DNA of 64,000 nt from Incurvaria masculella (Eukaryota > Arthropoda > Insecta > Lepidoptera > Incurvariidae): NCBI GenBank assembly GCA_946894095.1, contig OX335652.1:8207001-8271000 (forward strand), given 5' to 3'. Positions 51,897 to 63,845 of this stretch are shown piece by piece; position 1 is the first letter of the stretch, and each line of letters starts with the position of its first letter. Below the pieces are notes generated by a model that did no database searches, was not told where the DNA came from, and saw nothing but the letters and a program-made list of their open reading frames with translations. Position numbers and translations under genes: made by a program.

Positions 51897-52797
51897 AGTA
51901 GGAGGACTATTAGACTGAAATGCAAAAGTGCAGAGCAGGGATTCCTAAACTTTTTTAGTTGCAGGCCAACAACTGTGCGACTTTCTTTGATTCGATATGG
52001 GGTCGTTCAAATTACTGATATGTAGAACCATATTAGCTGCATATAATGTAATCATTAGTTTCACATGACACTAGAAGAAAAATAAATCAGGGAAGAAAGA
52101 TATCTCACTTTTTTACTTACTTATGAACTAACTTGTGATAGAACTGTTACAATGATTAGAAAAAATCTGGTGATGAAATGAAAATTACAATGAAAAACAA
52201 TGGCTTTGAAACGATTTTTTTTTCCCAAAACAAATTGTGGTAAAGCTCAGTGGACTTGTAATCATTTAAATACTTATTTTGCAGTAGACCAAACGAAACA
52301 TTCCAGAAAAATCTAATATATGACGGCAGCTCCATTACACGTATAAGAGGTTAATAAATTGCCTACTAAAGGATAGAGTTCTATTACAAACATAGTTTTA
52401 GCAAATAGCTGGGAGGAAAGTTAACCTCGCTGCAAATTCGGTTGAAGAGGAATTATTATTCGAAAAATCATGATAGGGAAAAAAAGCATTGTGTCTCCTA
52501 ACCATAGGAGTGTAGTTTTAATGGTAACTACAGTACGAAACTTTATGGCCGATCAAAATTAACATCGAGTTAGAGTTTGCGCAGAGTAAAGTATGCCCCC
52601 GCTGACCTATTACTTATTTGTGTTCTGTGCAGCGAAACACGCCTATTTCACATATGCCATAAAATTTGGTACAAACTGTATGTGTGGTAGAATGTTTTTA
52701 AGACAATGTAACAAGGTTTATTAAGGAATCTGTCCTCAGTCAACCTGCTGATACCTTAACAGGCATAGAGATGAAATTGTTAAAAGTTAAAACAAGC
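51897..52797. other. AT-rich intergenic, no recognised gene
   Basis: Nothing recognised. Confidence 0.35.
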
Positions 52798-53174
52798 TTT
52801 AAGGTGGACCCGTAAGCAACGGAAAATTACGCTCTTCATAAAAACTTAGTTTACTAATCATTTGAAAACCACTGTTCCAATTTGCTTGATATTTGGGACT
52901 TAATATTAGGCAAGAAAAATCTATGCCTGCATGTGTTTGTTTTTCGAAAAATATATCCTGTGTCACATAACAAAGAAAAGAAAATTTGCATCAAGATTTT
53001 CTTTTGCCTGTTATTTGACTGGCTTTAAATTTTTCAGCAAAACAAAAACGTGCAGACACAGATATTTATTGTTAGAATATTAGATACCAAATATCAAGCA
53101 AATCGAAACAGTGTTTTTCAAATGATTAGTAAACTACGTTTGTATGAGTAACATAGCTTAGGGCCGTTCTTAAG
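52798..53174. mobile_element. Palindromic TTAA MITE 'GGCCCGTAAGC', copy 2
   Basis: Ends 'tttaaggtggacccgtaagc' and 'agcttagggccgttcttaag', i.e. TTAA plus inverted termini, in opposite orientation to copy 1. The inner 'atttgaaaaccactgttcca' arm and its inverse are present. Confidence 0.75.
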
Positions 53175-53330
53175 TATTTTTGCGCTATTAAATCTCAAAC
53201 AATGACATTGCATAAACAAATCAGTAGACATTGTTTAAAATACAAGAAACTGCAGAAGAAGAGTGATTATTTCAGAGATCTAAATCAATAGATGAGTCGT
53301 CGCCATGCAAGTCGATAGTCAAAACATGTC

Positions 53331-53584
53331 AAAAAAAATCCGGCCAAGCGCGAAACGGACTCGCACACGAAATCTTGTACCATCGGACAAGATTTAACAC
53401 TAAAAAAAGTTTTTTGTATGGGGCCCCCTCAAATTTATACAAAAATACTAATACACACTCCGTGAAAATTTCAACTATCTACTTATTACGGTTCACGAGA
53501 TACAGCCCGGCGACAGACGGACGGACAGCGGAGGCAAAGTAATAGGGTTCCGATTTTACCCTTTGGGTACGGAACCCTAAAAAG
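53331..53584 (+). mobile_element. 'CCGGCCAAGTGCGAG' repeat, copy 10
   Basis: Starts 'aaatccggccaagcgcgaaa' and ends 'ttgggtacggaaccctaaaa'. Central part shortened; only about three GACG units remain. Confidence 0.75.
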
Positions 53585-54822
53585 TTCTTAAGCATATTTC
53601 GTGGCACACCGACGTCACACTGTGACGGCCAAGCGGGTTGTGCTTTCGTAGAAGACTTGTAAGTGAAGTGACACATAAATTTATAAGAAGTTTGGACGCA
53701 TTTAGGGTTTGAAAGGCTAATCTATTTACCTAAATCTTTGGATTATTTACCTAAATTAGCTCTATAAAATAATTAGGAGCTAAGAGAATGTGATCTCAGC
53801 CCACTAGAAAAATATCACCTCCCAGTCATCTCCGAAGCAGTTTGAATTAGCCGTTACTGATCACAAGAGATAGAACCACTGAAAACGTAGGCAAAGTAGG
53901 TTTTTTGACGCACCATCGACCCACTCCCATCAAACACCACACGCTTCAATGCCAGGTCCACACACAGTGCTCGCTTACTCCCACCACCTCACCTTCAGCA
54001 TGAAAAGCAAAGCTATTCCCAGTCTCACTATTTGCACACAAATATCACGGAATCAGGTGAATCAGGTCTATCGATTTTACGGTGAGGAGACGTTACGCAC
54101 CTGCACAGCTGAGTAGGCCGGATGTCTTTTCCGACGAGAAGTGAAGGCAACTAGAGATCTGTGCAGGGAATCAGCGATGCACTTCCAACACTAGTAAAAG
54201 ATGGAAATTTATGCTAGCGAATGACGTCCGCTCGAAGAACGGTCAAGAAAAGGCCCGATGCATGGCGGAGCGGATGCGGCGAAACGAAACGAAAACCCAA
54301 AACAAGGCCCCGGACTAGTGTTGCCAAGAGATTTCGCGTATTTGTAACCGACCAAATAATGTATGCAAGAAAAGTCCATATTTTTTTCCTATGATTTCTT
54401 ACCATTTGACATTTTTCTTATAAAAACAAATGGTAACCAAGTAGAGTTTATTGATTTTTACAATAATTTCATCATCGGGTTTATAAGGAGGAGTTAATTT
54501 ATCCCGCGAAAACACTAAACTGGCATATTTTACGATAAATGGCAGCATCGGCCCATAGACAATGACACTTTAACGAAATTTCTGTTAACGACATTTGGGT
54601 CTTTAGGATATGGTAAAACAATATCGACATTCAATGACTGAGTCAAGTTTTACTGTTACCAATGTTTTTTTTTAAATAAATGGAATTAGGTGCCAAGCCT
54701 TATTTAACTTGGACTGTATGGAAAACATGGACGATTTTTTTATTGCAGTATCCTTAGATGATGCAGTATCCTTTTTCATCTAAGGCAGTATCTACCATCG
54801 GTACAATACATCGGACAATCCA
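53585..54822. other. Intergenic, no recognised gene
   Basis: No coding motif. Some GC-richer text at 54090-54310 without a credible frame. Confidence 0.35.
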
Positions 54823-55110
54823 GAGCCGGTAGTCTCAGTTCTTATCTAAATTGGCGTTTATGTAACTTCGAAGTTCCGTAAAAACGTTATACTCCATACA
54901 ATTTTCTTACTAAATATTCTGTGGTTTTACTTCTTCAAGCTGTCAAAGTCAAACTCGGGGCAAAACGTTGAGTAAGCTGTCAAATCAAACTCGGACTAGC
55001 AAATGGTAGTTCGCCCACTGCGCGCGCTCTTCAATTTCTCCATACATTTGAAAACGCCAGTCGACCGGTTTGCCGTAAACGCCAATTTAGGTGATAACTG
55101 AGACTTCAGG
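54823..55110. mobile_element. Palindromic 'CACCTAAATTGGCG' MITE, copy 7
   Basis: Ends 'gagccggtagtctcagttct' and 'gccaatttaggtgataactg'. One central block deleted near 54960. Confidence 0.8.
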
Positions 55111-55289
55111 TACAGTAAAAGAGTTGACTGCAAGAGCGAAGTTCGAGGGTATCGGTAGAATTGGCGAAAAGAAGCCACTAAAGTGGGAGCCGTAAATTCT
55201 GGTCTCTCGCTAGTCAAAGCATTCTGCCGGTCCTCCAGAACAGAAGGACAGGAGTAGTAGAGTTAAGTTTTTATGCCTCGTCCTACTCG

Positions 55290-55378
55290 CACTTGAATGG
55301 TGCATGACCGGGGCGAAGATTTGAACCCATAACCTTTCGTGAATGCTCTAGCCCCTACACCACAAGCTATACAAAAGC
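55290..55378 (-). other. tRNA-like sequence (SINE head)
   Basis: The minus strand reads 'gcttgtggtgtaggggctag' (A-box-like) and 'ggttatgggttcaaatcttc' (B-box-like). It probably heads a SINE; the body on the adjacent plus strand is in the opposite orientation, so the two are separate or rearranged. Confidence 0.45.
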
Positions 55379-55429
55379 TCTACTCTGCTACTTCCATTCT
55401 TCCGTGCTCGCTGGATGGAAATGAGAACC

Positions 55430-55732
55430 GGCAATTCATTCTCTTTCTGAATTGAATAAGTGAATTTCAGTACAGTTCGGTACCCATGTAAAACTATAAG
55501 TTCCTTGCCGGGTTAATCCCGCCCGGGTTGGTACCGCCGCATTGGATGAAATTATGATCGAAGCGACATTGAAAAATTGTGCGTATTTTCCTTCCAGTTT
55601 ATTGTAGGCGCGCTCATAAAGGGATGGTCCTGGCATGATACCTAATTTCTGCGGGAATGTGGTGTATTGGGATAATATCATAACGATAGTTGTGTGGTAT
55701 TAGCCATCCATGTCTGATTCCATAAAAAAAAG
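55430..55732 (+). mobile_element. SINE body and tail
   Basis: 'tcattctctttctgaattga', 'ggttggtaccgccgcattgg', 'ggtcctggcatgatacctaa' and the tail 'tagccatccatgtctgattc' plus A-run. Head not clear. Confidence 0.7.
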
Positions 55733-56585
55733 CAAACGAAACTCGTTTTGCTGCGCGGCGAGGCGTTACACAAACTTCGCAGGAGTTCGCGCCACTTCCG
55801 TTCCTCCATGCTCACTGTCTCCACCGTTGCAGCAGCCTGACGGATCACTTGCTCGCCACCCAGGAAAACAATATACCACGTCTTACCACGTATATGTTAA
55901 ATTTTAAGATAATGCGATGATTGTCATATTTCATTCCAATTTCAAGGATTTTAGGAATTGAGGTTTTCACTTCTTAGTTTTACTCTTTGACTCTGCCAGT
56001 ATTCAGTAAGATTTTTATTTTAAATTAGTAGTCCTTAGTCCAAATTGTAGTTGTTTACGAAACACATTTTTTATATTAATTACTTTTATTTAAAACATAT
56101 GCGATTCTGAGCAAATCAAGGACGAATTCCCCCAGAATCGCTCATATTTTAATTTGTTATAATTAATATAAATAACTGCAAATAATTTAAAACTGTGTGA
56201 TAATCAGGTGATAATAATAAAAAAAATGACGTATTCAGCGAGCGCTTACTTTTCGGGTGACTGAATCAAAAAGGTTAAAAGATTATATGTAAAAATAACT
56301 CAGATTTTTGCAACAGTGGTAAAAACTTTTACTAAAAATTTAATAAAACACGAATCGAAGGCGAAACACACCAAATATTGAGATTTTTTAGAATTCTTCA
56401 TTTTGTGGACAGGTGTTATTTCACCTGTGTTGTTGGAATTGTTTTCTGAATTACAGAGATTTGATAGTAGTTAAAACAAACGCTGTGCGTGTTCAAAAGT
56501 CCAACCTAACTAATATTTGAGTGCGCCATTATCCTTATTTCGGCGGAGGTCTAATAAGGGTAAGTTTGTAGTTGTTTTCTTACGC
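55733..56585. other. AT-rich intergenic, no recognised gene
   Basis: Nothing recognised. Confidence 0.35.
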
Positions 56586-56707
56586 CCGGTTTCACCACCT
56601 CCAGCTACAAAAATCCCAAAGTTACCTTTCGGTTTCACCATACAAACATGCAATGTAACCGAAAGTTAACTATCCGATTTCAGGTAGCTGAAGATGGTGA
56701 AAACGGT
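56586..56707. mobile_element. Short palindromic MITE 'CCGGTTTCACCA'
   Basis: Left 'cccggtttcaccacctccag' then 'ctacaaaa'; right 'caggtagctgaagatggtga' then 'aaacgg'. The inner 'aaagttacctttcggtttca' is inverted as 'accgaaagttaact'. About 120 bp. Confidence 0.65.
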
Positions 56708-56822
56708 GGTTATTTATTTTACTGGTAGTATTTGATACATATGAAAACATTAAAGTTACGAAGACAATGAACCTGAAGGAACAAAGAACCTTCCTCAATT
56801 AATTCGGGTAAAAATATCTGAT

Positions 56823-56990
56823 GTTTGTTTATGCAACCTGACATGGATGGCTAATACCACAATTCTAATCTACATAAGCTCACGGTTCCATCATCACAAC
56901 CTATTCCTGCCTACATACAACCAACCTGTACTGTATACAACCATCATACCTATAAACTGGGAATCTTCAAGCTAATTTGAACAAGCTCGA
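56823..56990 (-). mobile_element. SINE tail fragment
   Basis: 'tgcaacctgacatggatggc' then 'taataccacaatt' is the inverted SINE 3' tail; the rest of the body is unrecognisable. A tRNA-like 'gctcgatagctcagcgatag' at 56985 may be another head. Confidence 0.4.
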
Positions 56991-58466
56991 TAGCTCAGCG
57001 ATAGCACCGAATAAATAACTAAACAGAAGCGACACTTATGAGTGTATTTCTATGCGTGTGCTATCGGCTATGTGTGCCTGGCGCGGGGGTGCGCGGAGTG
57101 CGCGGGGCGAGTCCGCGTCTTCCCGGGAAGACTGCGTTCAAAGATTGTCATTGACTGTGCATCCTCGCTTTAGTTTGGTACTCTCCGAGTTATTTATTAT
57201 TTCAACGTGCACAGTCGGCCAACGTGGTGATTTTTTGGAGTGGTTGTGTGTGCGTTGTTTTCTAAATTTTAAGTAATGGGGTAAACTTATAAGCTTTAAA
57301 GATAAAGCTTATATAATAAAAAAGCATTTGGTAACCCCTGAATGTACTCAATATTTGATCCATCCTTTATATGACCAATGTAACTTAAATTAGCTTAAAA
57401 ATAATGTGTATGTTCTTATAATGTAAGCCATGTTTAAAAAAAAAAATTGTTAAAAGTTAAACGAATGATGATGTAAACATGTGTTGAAAAAAGAACATAC
57501 AATACATATTAATCATTTCGTACAGTCGGGTTAATTTTAATATCCCCATTGTGTCGAGTGATAACCCTCGCGATGTTACGTAGCGCGCCGCGCTCCGCCG
57601 CTGCGGGGACGGTGAATCTCACACAGACGAGGAGTGTCGACGGCGCCGGCGGCGCGTGGCGATAGTCCACACATGCGTTGGTACGGTGCCTCGCTGAGCC
57701 GTGGTGTTGCGTGGTTTGACTTTTTCTGAGAACCTTTAGTCCTCACTCAGCACAGCCACCCATATTTTCCACGGGATTTTCATAAAAAAAAGAACATCGA
57801 TAATATTACGGCTCTTTCCCAGACTATCTCTAATGTTTAACCCCAATATAATATAGCGTGATGGTAATACTTATTGAACTGAAGAAGAAAGAGTGTATAA
57901 CTAATTATTTATTTGATAGGCATGACACTTTGTTACAGATATTTGTAACGTAGGAGCGTGTTTTTTTAGGCTCACCTACTCTGCACTGGGCAGAGGGGTG
58001 AAACAATTCTGCAGTACATTATATATTATATATACTATAAACTACTATATCGGACACGCTTTTTATGAGTGAGCGATTTGAAGCACGTATCAAGCAAGGA
58101 GTGATGGGTTCATTTCAATAATGGAAATATATTTGTTCAGATCTATTTTTCTGTTTAATGTTTGTTTACAAAACGACATGTAAAAGGTAACTAAAATAAT
58201 AAATCACATATATTAGCTCGCTAGCATACAAATTCTCATTACCAAACGTAACAGTGAACATACATAAATGAAACTTAAATTAACATTGGTTTCTATAAGT
58301 TAACAGTATTCATATACAGTTTGTACATTGGATATCAATCCTTCGGAATAATCAGCAAATTTGATAAAACTGACAAATATTATTCTAAAATGGCGGTCGG
58401 ATATCTACAGGAGAGCGTCACCGGGCCCGTACTAACTACGTAACGCTAGCAAAGTTTGCACGCACA
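56991..58466. other. Intergenic with two GC-rich islands
   Basis: GC-rich islands at about 57058-57135 and 57565-57720 contrast with AT-rich flanks. They could be first exons or promoters, but no convincing frame or splice pattern was found. The 3' UTR of the minus-strand gene ending at 58467 must extend into this stretch. Confidence 0.35.
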
Positions 58467-60629
58467 CTACCGCTGCACTACGCAGGGCTCGCACGTGCCG
58501 GGCGTCAGGTAGGCGGGGTGGCACTGCGGGCAGGCCGGGTTCTCGCCGTAGGAGCGACCCTTCTCGGGAACGCTCACCTGGAACGAGGTCTGCGCTCCCC
58601 GCTCCTGGTACCCCGGGTGCGGGTTGTCCAGCGGGAATATGTAGTCCGGGACGAAGTAGGAGCTCGGGTGGTACTCCGGGACCGCGGTCGCCACGACCGA
58701 TCGCGGGGTCGTCGGAGACCTCGTCGTGACGTTTCGGAAGCTCGGCCGCCCGGACTCCGGGGCCTGGGGCGCGGGGTCCGAGGGGATCCGCGTCGCGTTG
58801 CCCTCCTTCGGAGGTTCGAGGTCGAACGCGGGTACGGCCCACTTCCACTCGTAGTAAATCGGCGGGCCCATCGTCGTTGACGGCAGGTTCGGGTAGGCGG
58901 TCTTCGGGGGCCGCAGCACGCGGTCGGGCACTGCGATACCGGCTGGAGGTCGGTCTCCCGGCGAGGCGCCGCGGAAGGCCTCGTCGCTCGGCGGCTTCGT
59001 GTTCGCAGCCCTAAAGACCGACGATGGGGTGGGACGGCCCTTGTCGGTGCTCGCCGGCAGGGCGTTGAAGGTGTCCGGCGCGCCGACGGACTTGCGGCGG
59101 GAGCCCCGCCGGCTGTCCTCGCCGTGCGAGGCGGCCGGCAGCTGACGGTTGATGTCGAGGATCTCGGAGGTGGTCATGGCGGTTCCGGGCGGAGTCGCCG
59201 GCGAATTGGGGTCGAATCTCTTGATGAATGTGACCACGGCGTCCGTAGTCGGGCGCTCCTCCTCGGAATGCATTCTGATATCCAACTCGAATTCATCGGA
59301 GGCACCCCCGTTGACTGTGGTGGGCCGAATCGTGCTGCTCGTGAATTGTGTTTTGATCGTGGACTCCTGTGTGTTGTGGTCGGTCCCAGGGTTCTGTATG
59401 ATGTTCGGCGGTCTAGTGGTGCTAGATGTGAACTGGGGCGTGTACTGAGACTTGCCGCTGTCGAGGCCGCTGTTGGTGTCGCCGCCCGTTGGTGCGGTGG
59501 AGTGGTCGGTGACGATGCTGTTGCCCGGATGAGGGTGATACTAGAACGGAAACATTTGAATTAATTCGAATTGTTTTCGTACAAGCGGTACAAAATTAAT
59601 AAAATAATATAAATGACCGCGTCATCGTGTTATCCATCCAGTTCAATTACGAGTATCCCTATTTTCAGGAATGTGGCTCCTTAGTTTGAGAGATGCAGGG
59701 GTTTTAGTAGCACAACACAAATTTTGGTTAAGTGTGAATTCCAGACAAGAAATGATATTCCCTTCAATTAACTTTCTTGTCCAGAGTTCAACTTTCTAAA
59801 CTAAACTGGACATTAAATCTGTAAAGAAATATGTAAAGCAATCGATGTAGCATTATAAAGGTCAGGTGCGTGGCACCCATAATCGTAGAGCATGTATGGT
59901 AAAATGTAAGTGTAGCAGATACGGCTTGACGGAGGTACCGGTTCAATCCCCAACGCGTTCATGCACCACTTTATTTTTCTTTCCGAGTAAAATAAGTGCA
60001 TTTCGCCAATGATGCTAGCTGGTTCGGAATTCATGTGAAATTGAGCCCCCTTCCCCTGCAATGGGGTAGCGTTAGGCTCGCATTGGCTGAAAGATGGTTG
60101 AAGCGAGAATGTTTTTTTTTCATCTAGTTAAATCGGGAATGCAATGTGTAATATATAGGGAATGCGGGTGGGTGTGGTATCAGTCATCAATGTCCAGCCA
60201 CATAAAAAGAAGAAACGAAAGAAGTATGCTGTGATTGTGACTTACAGCGCTCTATCCTCTGCCCACCCTTGTTGGATGACAGAGGTGTGCTGATTATTTT
60301 GTATTATTTATGTTATTGTAAAGCAACAGTTGGTGCATGCATAAATGTACAGTGTTTCCTGCTAAGTAAAAATAGATTCGAGCACCAAGTCGTCGGAATA
60401 GTAATTTCATAAGAGAAAATGCTGTCTTCGAAATAATATTTTCCAAAATGATGTAGATTTCGATGTTGAACCTGAAAATGGGGAACCCTAATAGACTGTG
60501 GCAATACCTTGGTCTCGGCTTGCTTCAGTCCGTCGTAATAGTTGTGGTTGTAGGGCACGGTGAGGATGTCGGGTCGAGGCGTTCGCAGCGCCATCTCGTG
60601 GTCCGATACGAACGGCTTGTCGCGCTGAC
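58467..60629 (-). CDS. Pro/Ser/Thr-rich protein, last two exons (5' part not found)
   Basis: Two minus-strand exons join in phase: 60629-60508 (acceptor tctctag, donor gtattg) and 59540-58467 (acceptor ttccgttctag, stop TAG). They give at least 397 residues. The incoming phase (one base from a missing exon) shows the gene starts further upstream. Features: TPRPDILTVPYNHNYYDGLK in the first exon; twin QFTSSTTRPP / QFTSSTIRPT motifs; a charged DEFELDIRMHSEEERP stretch; a long Pro-rich middle including PPIYYEWKWAVPAFDLEPP; and a Cys-containing C-terminus (CPQCHPAYLTPGTCEPC). The exon is GC-rich with strong coding bias. I do not recognise the family. A secreted or mucin-like surface protein is possible from composition only. 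Confidence 0.7.
59877..60209 (+). mobile_element. tRNA-derived SINE within the intron
   Basis: B-box-like 'taccggttcaatcccc', body 'tttctttccgagtaaaataa' then 'gtgcatttcgcc', a shortened middle, and the tail 'tatcagtcatcaatgtccag' then 'ccacataaaaa'. It lies between the two exons of the Pro-rich gene, antisense to it. A second short tail relic lies at about 59631-59690. Confidence 0.65.
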
Positions 60630-60905
60630 CTAGAGACAAACAAATCGTGGGTCAGCGGAAAACAAGCGGTCAAGTGCGAGCCAGACACGCGCACTGAGGG
60701 GTTCCAGTTTAATTTCGTATGTTAGTTAGCACTTTGCGAAATAAACCATGACATATTCGCGGGTTCGTTAAATGTCAATAAAAAAATTAACATGTTTAAA
60801 TAACATTTCACATTTTTTAAGTTTTTTTTATGTTTTCAATTAAATGTTTACAGAAGCCTCTGAATGAATTATAATATCATTTAGGCTTAACTTGATATTA
60901 ATTTT
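60630..60905. other. Upstream intron of the Pro-rich gene, nothing recognised
   Basis: AT-rich intronic sequence upstream (minus-strand sense) of the 60629 acceptor. Confidence 0.35.
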
Positions 60906-61222
60906 ATGAGGACCATAAGCTATGTTCCCCATACAAACGTAGTTTGCTAATCATTTGAAAAACACTGTTCCGATTTGCTTGATATTTGGTATCTAATATT
61001 CTACAATAAATATCTGTGTCTGCACGTTTTTGTTTTGCTGAAAAATCTAAAGCAAGTCAAATAACAGGCAAAAAATCTTCATACAATTTTCCTTTTCTCT
61101 GTTGTATGACACAGATACATTTTTCGAAAAAACAAACACGTGCAGACCGGTGTCTGCACGTGTTTGTTTATTAACAAACGTACATATTATATAATTTTCT
61201 GATGCTTACGGGCCCACCTTAA
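60906..61222. mobile_element. Palindromic TTAA MITE 'GGCCCGTAAGC', copy 3
   Basis: Left 'gaggaccataagctatgttc', right 'gatgcttacgggcccacctt' then aag. The centre contains the perfect 'acacgtgcagaccggtgtct' then 'gcacgtgt' palindrome. The left TTAA is degraded. Confidence 0.7.
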
Positions 61223-61984
61223 GAGTAAATTATGTTAAAGAATTAAAAAGTGTGCGTTCTATGTTTTGTTTGTTTTTATGCATGTTATGTTCACTACCAG
61301 TGGGGTAGGCACCTTTTTAAAAAATTATGTTTGTGTATCTCCTTGACTCCTGTGCCCTACTCTTTGTGAACCTATTAGGAAATAAATAAAACAAAAATAA
61401 AAATATCACAAACGTATGAAGTCATCGAAACCGTTCTTGTATAGGTTATTGTTTAAGAATGTTATCGGATCGTTGTTTTGGAAACATGGTTGTTCACGCC
61501 AATATGGCATGGGTGAGCTAGGTGGGTAGTTTGCACTTCACAAGCATTCAATCCCATCCGAAGTTTTTCCTATGCCACCCTCTCTGCTATTAACTGTCAC
61601 GCATGGTGCACGCATGCGCCGCGTCTCCGCAATTTCACCGTGGAGCTCTCTTAGGGCTCCACGACCGCAACCCGCCGCGCGCCGGACCACGCTGTGTCGC
61701 CTCGTCTGGGCGTAGTGCTGTGCCGCCGAACGCTGTCCCGGGACCCGACGCCTAGGAGCTGGTGCTACTGGAGGTAGGTGGCTGTTCCTACTCCTCTAGT
61801 GGCCCGCTGTGACGTCCCGAGGCTACCGGGCAATGCAACTTCTTCGCTCGTGAAGTGCGACCTGCCTGGGCGCGTACAATGGTCCAGGACCAAAATGATC
61901 CGAGAGATTTTTATTGTGACCCTACATTTATAGTTATTTACATATTTATAAATATAATATGAAATGTTTATTGGGATTGCCATT
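61223..61984. other. Unassigned, with GC-rich block
   Basis: 61590-61880 is GC-rich and non-repetitive here. It has no credible frame or motif. It could be part of an unrecognised transposon or an upstream non-coding exon of the minus-strand gene. Confidence 0.3.
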
Positions 61985-62411
61985 CCTAGTCCACAAGTCT
62001 GGAATGAAAATTACAAAGTTGGTAGGGCTTAAGCCCGCCCAGGTTGGTACCATGGAATTGAATAAAAATATGGTCGAAGCGGCAATGAAAATTTGTCCGT
62101 GTTTTCTATCCAGTTCAATGTAGCCGTGCTCGTAAAGGCAAGGTCTTGGCATGGCACCTCATTCCTTTGGTCATGCGGCGTGTTGGGTTAATATAATAAC
62201 TATTCAGGGTATCTTCCTCCAATTACTGATTATCTTAATCCGTACTTTAAAGGCATACATCCGTACATTGCCATCTTGCAATCGATACCAGTACATGATA
62301 ATCAGCACTTTAGCAATAAAAGCCCTTTAAGTGTAAATGAAATTAAATCAGCACTCGGTGAAAACCAAGTTTATTCGTATTGGCCATCCTTGTTAGTTAC
62401 ATAAAAAAAAC
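61985..62411 (+). mobile_element. SINE body and tail, interrupted by ~180 bp
   Basis: 'aagcccgcccaggttggtac', 'gaagcggcaatgaaaatttg', 'ccagttcaatgtagccgtgc' and 'ggtcttggcatggcacctc' lead to 'gttgggttaatataataact'. The tail 'ttggccatccttgttagtta' plus A-run resumes at about 62381 after unrelated AT-rich sequence. Confidence 0.65.
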
Positions 62412-63345
62412 GAACCGGGGAGCCCGCAAAAATCTGGAATGGCATACTCTAACTGACACTGAGTTTAATAGGCATACACTGTAGAGAAGGTAACGGGTTC
62501 CCTAATTTTACCTACGGAGCTCTGCAATACATCAATAAAATCGAAATTACAGAAACATCGCCAACAGCTCTATCACCCTCAAGTGGTTCGAACAGTAAAC
62601 AACTTCTGAATAGCTGATCTAATGATATTGTAAGTGCAGAGGTCATCACTGCTGTTATCTAGAATGGAATGCTATAGGAGCGAGTCGAGTCGAGGGCACA
62701 CTCTTGACTGATACCTTTGTTAGGAGATTGATGGGTGACATTGATGGCACGATATTGGGATGAACTTCTGTGGTAGATGCACGTGCAGCCGTGAACGGTG
62801 AGTGGATCGGATCTTTTCTCGTCTAAGGATGTGCTTTTGTATATGAATGTCGGCGTCAAGTGGTTAATTATAGGCCACTCAACTGATTAGATAGGTATTT
62901 TATAGAACGCCGCCATTCAATTGAATGGCAAAAAGATGCTAATCCAATCAATGTGTAAGCATAACCATAATACCGTAAATGGGCTACTAGACGCCATCAT
63001 AACAAATTCGAATGTTAAGTATACTCGAAATAACCTTAACTTAAATAAGCCATTAAAATTTAATAAAAATATAAACAGCAATTAACCTATTTCCATCGAG
63101 GTTTTACTTAAAAGAGGTAAAGATTATTTTTTATATTGATTATATTATGTCAAGGTTATTGTATACAATATGTTGTTAGAAACTCAATTTACATAACCCG
63201 GTAGCTTTTCAAAGATTTGTTTCCATAAGGCGAGCTTTCTATCATTCAACACGAACAATTTACGTTCTAGGCGAATAATTGAATGCTAATGCTTATTAGT
63301 ATTATGTATAAGCAGGTAGACAGGCAGCAGACAGAAAGACAAAAA
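62412..63345. other. AT-rich intergenic, no recognised gene
   Basis: Short open frames without motif. No repeats recognised. Confidence 0.35.
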
Positions 63346-63720
63346 TCTGGAATGGGTGAAATTTCCACTCTGGAATGGTTATATTTCCACCCCGGTGTAG
63401 CTATAATCAAAGATAAAACTAATAACTATAATTTCTCTCTGGAATGGCGGGTACTCCGAGAAGTCGCAAACTTCTTAAATCGGATCCATGTTTTCATTAA
63501 ATTTTCCAGAGGGCAATAAAAAAAGGTCGCCGGTCCGGAATGGGGGGCACTCCGAGAATCGGATCCAAATTTTAATTGACAAGTTCGAGTGAGCGAAAAA
63601 AAAAAACCTCGTGCGGCCAATTTTGGTAAGGTTCTTCTCTGAAACGACTATTATGCGGTGTGGAATTACTATTCAGCCACCTGAAATGACTATAACAAGC
63701 CGGAATGAATATAACTTAAT
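63346..63720. repeat. Diverged tandem array around 'TCTGGAATGG'
   Basis: The word '(t/g)(c/t)(c/t)ggaatgg' recurs at about 63347, 63370, 63440 and 63536. Two longer units (63440-63528 and 63536-63610) share 'ggaatgg-gggcactccgaga', 'tcggatcca', 'ttttaattga' and A-runs, with a 15-base indel. Confidence 0.55.
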
Positions 63721-63845
63721 GAGGAGTGGAAATGGGAATAGGACTGTAAGGCTGATGAGGAGTGTCAAAAGGAGTCACTAAAGCAAAGGGAGTGTGTTCT
63801 CGGAACAGGGTGCAAACGCAGATGGACACGGAATGACCCATCGCT

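Noticed and set aside
57052..57276. 74-codon GC-rich frame
   Set aside because: Arg/Ala/Cys composition follows from the GC island. No motif or splice context.
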